Assembly: GCF_001509475.1 (NCBI RefSeq)
Contig: NZ_LLZG01000393.1
Location: forward strand, 1-44,950
Direction of reading: 5' to 3'
DNA length: 44,950 bases
Source: Streptomyces regalis
GTDB lineage: Bacteria; Actinomycetota; Actinomycetes; Streptomycetales; Streptomycetaceae
The notes below the pieces were generated by a model. That model had not been told where the DNA came from and searched no databases. It saw only the letters and a program-made list of their open reading frames with translations. How positions within the stretch are numbered: the stretch's first letter is position 1; every line of letters begins with the position of its first letter. The position numbers and the translations under genes are program-made. Below, piece by piece: positions 40,061-44,950 of the stretch.

Positions 40061-40588
40061 GTGCCGTCCGCAGGAAGCAGACCGCGTCCGGCCCCGACCG
40101 GCGACCGCCAGTGGCGTGACAGTGCCCGATTCGCCCTGGGCTGCGCTCTGGCCTTCCTCGGCATGGCCCTGCTCGTCGACTACGACGCGGAGACCCTGAC
40201 CCCGCCCCGGGCCCTGCTGTGGCTCGTACTGACGGCCGTGGTCTTCACGATCCTGCTCCCGCAGCGCGTGACCGCGGGCCCGGGATGGCTGGCGGTGCGT
40301 GGCCTCGTACGACGGCAGACGGTGCGCACGGACGCGCTGGTGACGGTACGGCAGTACGGCGACATCTCCGCGCACCTGACCCTGTGCGACACGGACGGCC
40401 GCCGCCTGGAACTGGACCCACGGACCCTCGTCGCCAACCCACTGCTGTGGCACGAGCTGGACACCGGGGTACGCCGCTCACGCCAACGCGGGACGCTGCG
40501 CGAAGGCGTGGACGTACTGGAACAGCTGGGGCATCGGATCGACGACGCGACAGTGCAAGCGGTGCTCAAGGCGTCGGGGATCTCCTGA
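40061..40588 (+). CDS. Hypothetical membrane-anchored protein (175 aa)
   Basis: The product starts at GTG 40061, probably on a leaderless mRNA. Two hydrophobic segments (FALGCALAFLGMALLVDY, RALLWLVLTAVVFTILLP) form a helical hairpin near residues 25-68. A cytoplasmic domain follows (VRGLVRRQTVRTDALVTVRQ, YGDISAHLTLCDTDGRRLEL, EGVDVLEQLGHRIDDATVQA). The latter resembles bacterial PH-like domains. No function is assigned. It precedes the molbindin gene by 84 bp on the same strand, which may be coincidental. Confidence 0.78.
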   Translation: MPSAGSRPRPAPTGDRQWRDSARFALGCALAFLGMALLVDYDAETLTPPRALLWLVLTAVVFTILLPQRVTAGPGWLAVRGLVRRQTVRTDALVTVRQYGDISAHLTLCDTDGRRLELDPRTLVANPLLWHELDTGVRRSRQRGTLREGVDVLEQLGHRIDDATVQAVLKASGIS

Positions 40589-40672
40589 CCTCCGCATTAC
40601 GGTAAGGACCGCCACACAAACCACAACTACTGACAAAACCCAACGCTCCCCCAGTCAGCGAGGCGTCCACCC

Positions 40673-41092
40673 ATGCCCCTGAGCATCCGCAACCAACTCC
40701 CCGGCACGATCACCGCCATCACCCCCGGTGAGGTCATGGCAACGGTCAAGCTCCGCCTCGACGGCGGCCAGGACCTCACCGCGGCGATCACCCTGGAGGC
40801 CGTCAAGGACCTCGGCCTGGCCGAAGGCACCGCCGTGACCGCCCTCGTGAAAGCGACGGAGATCTCCCTCGCCACGGCCCCGATCGACGGCCTGTCCATC
40901 CGCAACCGGCTCCCCGGCACGATCACCGGCATCGCCACGGGCGCCGCGGTGGCGTCGGTCAAGATTGCCGTGGAGGGCGGCGCCCTGACCGCGGTCATCA
41001 CCAGGGACGCCACCACCGACCTCGCTCTGTCCCCCGGAACCCCCGTCGTCGCACTGGTCAAGGCGACGGAGGTCGCCCTGACGACGGCATGA
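40673..41092 (+). CDS. Molbindin-type molybdate-binding protein with two TOBE domains (139 aa)
   Basis: ATG 40673 follows GCGAGG. Two Mop/TOBE repeats are evident: LSIRNQLPGTITAITPGEVM with ALVKATEISLATA, and LSIRNRLPGTITGIATGAAV with ALVKATEVALTTA. Such di-Mop proteins oligomerise in the cytoplasm and store molybdate or tungstate oxyanions. No mod transport genes lie nearby, so it is a stand-alone buffer or regulator. Both repeats appear intact. Confidence 0.92.
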   Translation: MPLSIRNQLPGTITAITPGEVMATVKLRLDGGQDLTAAITLEAVKDLGLAEGTAVTALVKATEISLATAPIDGLSIRNRLPGTITGIATGAAVASVKIAVEGGALTAVITRDATTDLALSPGTPVVALVKATEVALTTA

Positions 41093-41102
41093 CGCAGAAG
41101 GA

Positions 41103-41133
41103 CTCCGCCCGGCCGGCTACGGCCAGGGCGGAG
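41103..41133. terminator. Hairpin between molbindin gene and gcvP
   Basis: CTCCGCCC (41103-41110) pairs with GGGCGGAG (41126-41133), and inner GGCC/GGCC pairing extends the stem around GGCTAC. It lies just after the molbindin stop and before the convergent gcvP stop. Confidence 0.6.
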
Positions 41134-41180
41134 CCCATCAATCACCTGCGTCCGTCCTGTCGAGGACAGCCCTGCGTACG

Positions 41181-44066
<2,886 letters not shown>

Positions 44067-44130
44067 TGCGGAGGCCTCCTGGTCTGACGCGACCTTCGAG
44101 GGGCACCACGGCACGGGTACCCGGACGGCC

Positions 44131-44336
44131 TCCCCCTCTGTCATCTCGACCTGAGAGCTTCACCGGGTCGCCACAGGGCGCCCGGCTTTCACCGTCGGTG
44201 AGAGCGGAAGCCGTCGACACCCGCCCTGCTTTCCAGAGTGACCTCGTCCGTGCGGTACGTGGGCCTGAGAGATTCCGGGGAGGATTTGCTCCTTCGGCGC
44301 CTCCGGATGGTGTCCGGAGGACTCTCCCGCACAGGG
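44131..44336 (-). ncRNA. Tandem glycine riboswitch upstream of gcvP
   Basis: Reading toward gcvP, the first aptamer runs GCGGGAGAG, GGCGCCGAAGGAGCAA, CCCCGGAATCTCTCAGG, then CACTCTGGAAAGCAG. The second runs CCGCTCTCACCGACGG, GAAGCTCTCAGGT and ATGACAGAGGGGGAGG. These are the conserved purine cores (GGCGCCGAAGGAGCAA and CTCTCAGG) of glycine aptamers I and II in tandem. The leader ends about 65 nt before the gcvP ATG. Glycine riboswitches activate gcv expression in Streptomyces griseus; activation when glycine is abundant is expected here too. Confidence 0.93.
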
Positions 44337-44453
44337 TCAGCAGCCGCTAGCCAGCCTACCAGCGGGGTCAACGCACGGACCTTCGAGTGGCCGCGCTCCC
44401 CGATGTGCCTTTTCGTAGTGCTTACGGATGAGTTGCGACCAAGTGGAGGGCCC

Positions 44454-44861
44454 GTGCAGACCGACATCGATCCGCGCAATCTGATCGGCCGCAAGGCATT
44501 CGACCGCAACGGCGCCAAGATCGGCACCATTGACGAGGTCTACCTCGACGACGCGACCGGAGTGCCGGAATGGGCGGCGATACGCACCGGCCTGTTCTCC
44601 CGGGATGCCTTCGTCCCCTTGGAGCCCAGCGAACTGGTCGAGGGCACCCTCCAGGTCCCCTTCGACCGCGCCCTGATCAAGGACGCCCCCGACTTCGGCG
44701 TAGGCCGCCACCTCTCCCCCGAACAGGAACTCCAGCTCTACCACCACTACGGCCTCGACGTGGCCCCTCCCTCCCCCCCCCCGGACCGAGACTTCGGCAA
44801 GTTGGCAGGCACGGAGAGCCCGGAGGACAACGGCCCCAGGCCGCCCCGCCCACACCCCTGA
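44454..44861 (+). CDS. PRC-barrel domain protein (135 aa)
   Basis: The start is GTG 44454, with GGAGG 5 nt upstream. The PRC-barrel fold is shown by DIDPRNLIGRKAFDRNGAKI, GTIDEVYLDDATGVPEWAAI, RTGLFSRDAFVPLEPSELVE, followed by LQVPFDRALIKDAPDF and LSPEQELQLYHHYGLD. A Pro/Asp-rich tail ends the protein. Such proteins occur in RNA metabolism and photosynthetic centres, and in actinomycetes they are common small stress-related proteins. It is divergent from gcvP across the riboswitch. The remaining 44862-44950 shows nothing coding. Confidence 0.88.
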   Translation: MQTDIDPRNLIGRKAFDRNGAKIGTIDEVYLDDATGVPEWAAIRTGLFSRDAFVPLEPSELVEGTLQVPFDRALIKDAPDFGVGRHLSPEQELQLYHHYGLDVAPPSPPPDRDFGKLAGTESPEDNGPRPPRPHP

Positions 44862-44950
44862 TTGCGCAACGGCCACCGCAGGCAGCTGCCTCCCCCGCGC
44901 CACGCCACGGACGCAACCGAGGGAACGGCAGCTTTCACCCCGCAACCGCG

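Overview
The window is high-GC actinomycete DNA, most likely from a Streptomyces chromosome. Supporting signs are the strong G/C bias at third codon positions, many GTG starts, leaderless promoters, Tat-type lipoproteins, a MocR/PadR/LysR regulator mix, DUF5999 and DUF6188 proteins, and a tandem glycine riboswitch ahead of gcvP. No tRNA, rRNA or CRISPR array was found.

Region 1 (1-8.9 kb) is a decayed accessory zone. It opens with the 5' end of an IS3-type orfA running off the left edge, followed by small conserved actinomycete ORFs, an IS5-type transposase remnant, and a fragment of an integrase C-terminus. Then comes what looks like a ruined dormancy/energy-stress cluster of the kind grouped under DosR-like control in actinobacteria: pieces of kdpD on both strands, a YceI remnant, an intact 6-phosphofructokinase, a universal-stress-protein remnant, a truncated enolase and an intact site-2 protease with CBS domains. 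An intact pstS closes it. The two kdpD pieces lie in opposite orientation 4 kb apart, and one of them holds a further small inversion.

Region 2 (8.9-12.9 kb) is an integrative-element scar. A chimeric ORF joins the start of a secreted SGNH hydrolase to an unrelated C-terminus. It is followed by a tyrosine integrase with an abnormal N-terminus, small ORFs, a strong hairpin, short iterons, direct repeats and a truncated HipA-like kinase.

Region 3 (13-24.2 kb) is ordered. It holds a Rieske lipoprotein, an isochorismatase-fold protein, flavin-binding PPOX/PaiB-type proteins and three EamA exporters. Divergent LysR and MocR regulators sit beside clear operator-like dyads. A Clp-N protein, an SRPBCC protein and a PadR regulator complete it.

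Region 4 (24.3-32.7 kb) holds a DUF6188-HAD fusion, a PhzF protein from a probable leaderless transcript, a CPBP membrane protease, a frameshifted solute-binding/VWA lipoprotein-like gene, a glutamate-cysteine-ligase-family enzyme, a conserved hypothetical and a DUF5999 protein.

Region 5 (32.8-37.1 kb) is a complete sugar-uptake operon (binding protein, two permeases, secreted GH10 xylanase) behind a CGAAA-N-TTTCG palindrome, and is best read as a xylo-oligosaccharide system. Region 6 (37.5-40 kb) contains a diaminopimelate decarboxylase broken by a 40-bp interspersed repeat and a 1-nt deletion, abutting a 5'-truncated APC permease. Region 7 (40-45 kb) holds a membrane protein, a molbindin, gcvP with its tandem glycine riboswitch, and a PRC-barrel protein.

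I did not find a clear, wholly new multi-gene system. The most unusual signals are the rearranged kdpD, the repeat-broken lysA, start-site-sequestering hairpins on both IS elements, and the chimeric SGNH ORF at the edge of the integrase island.
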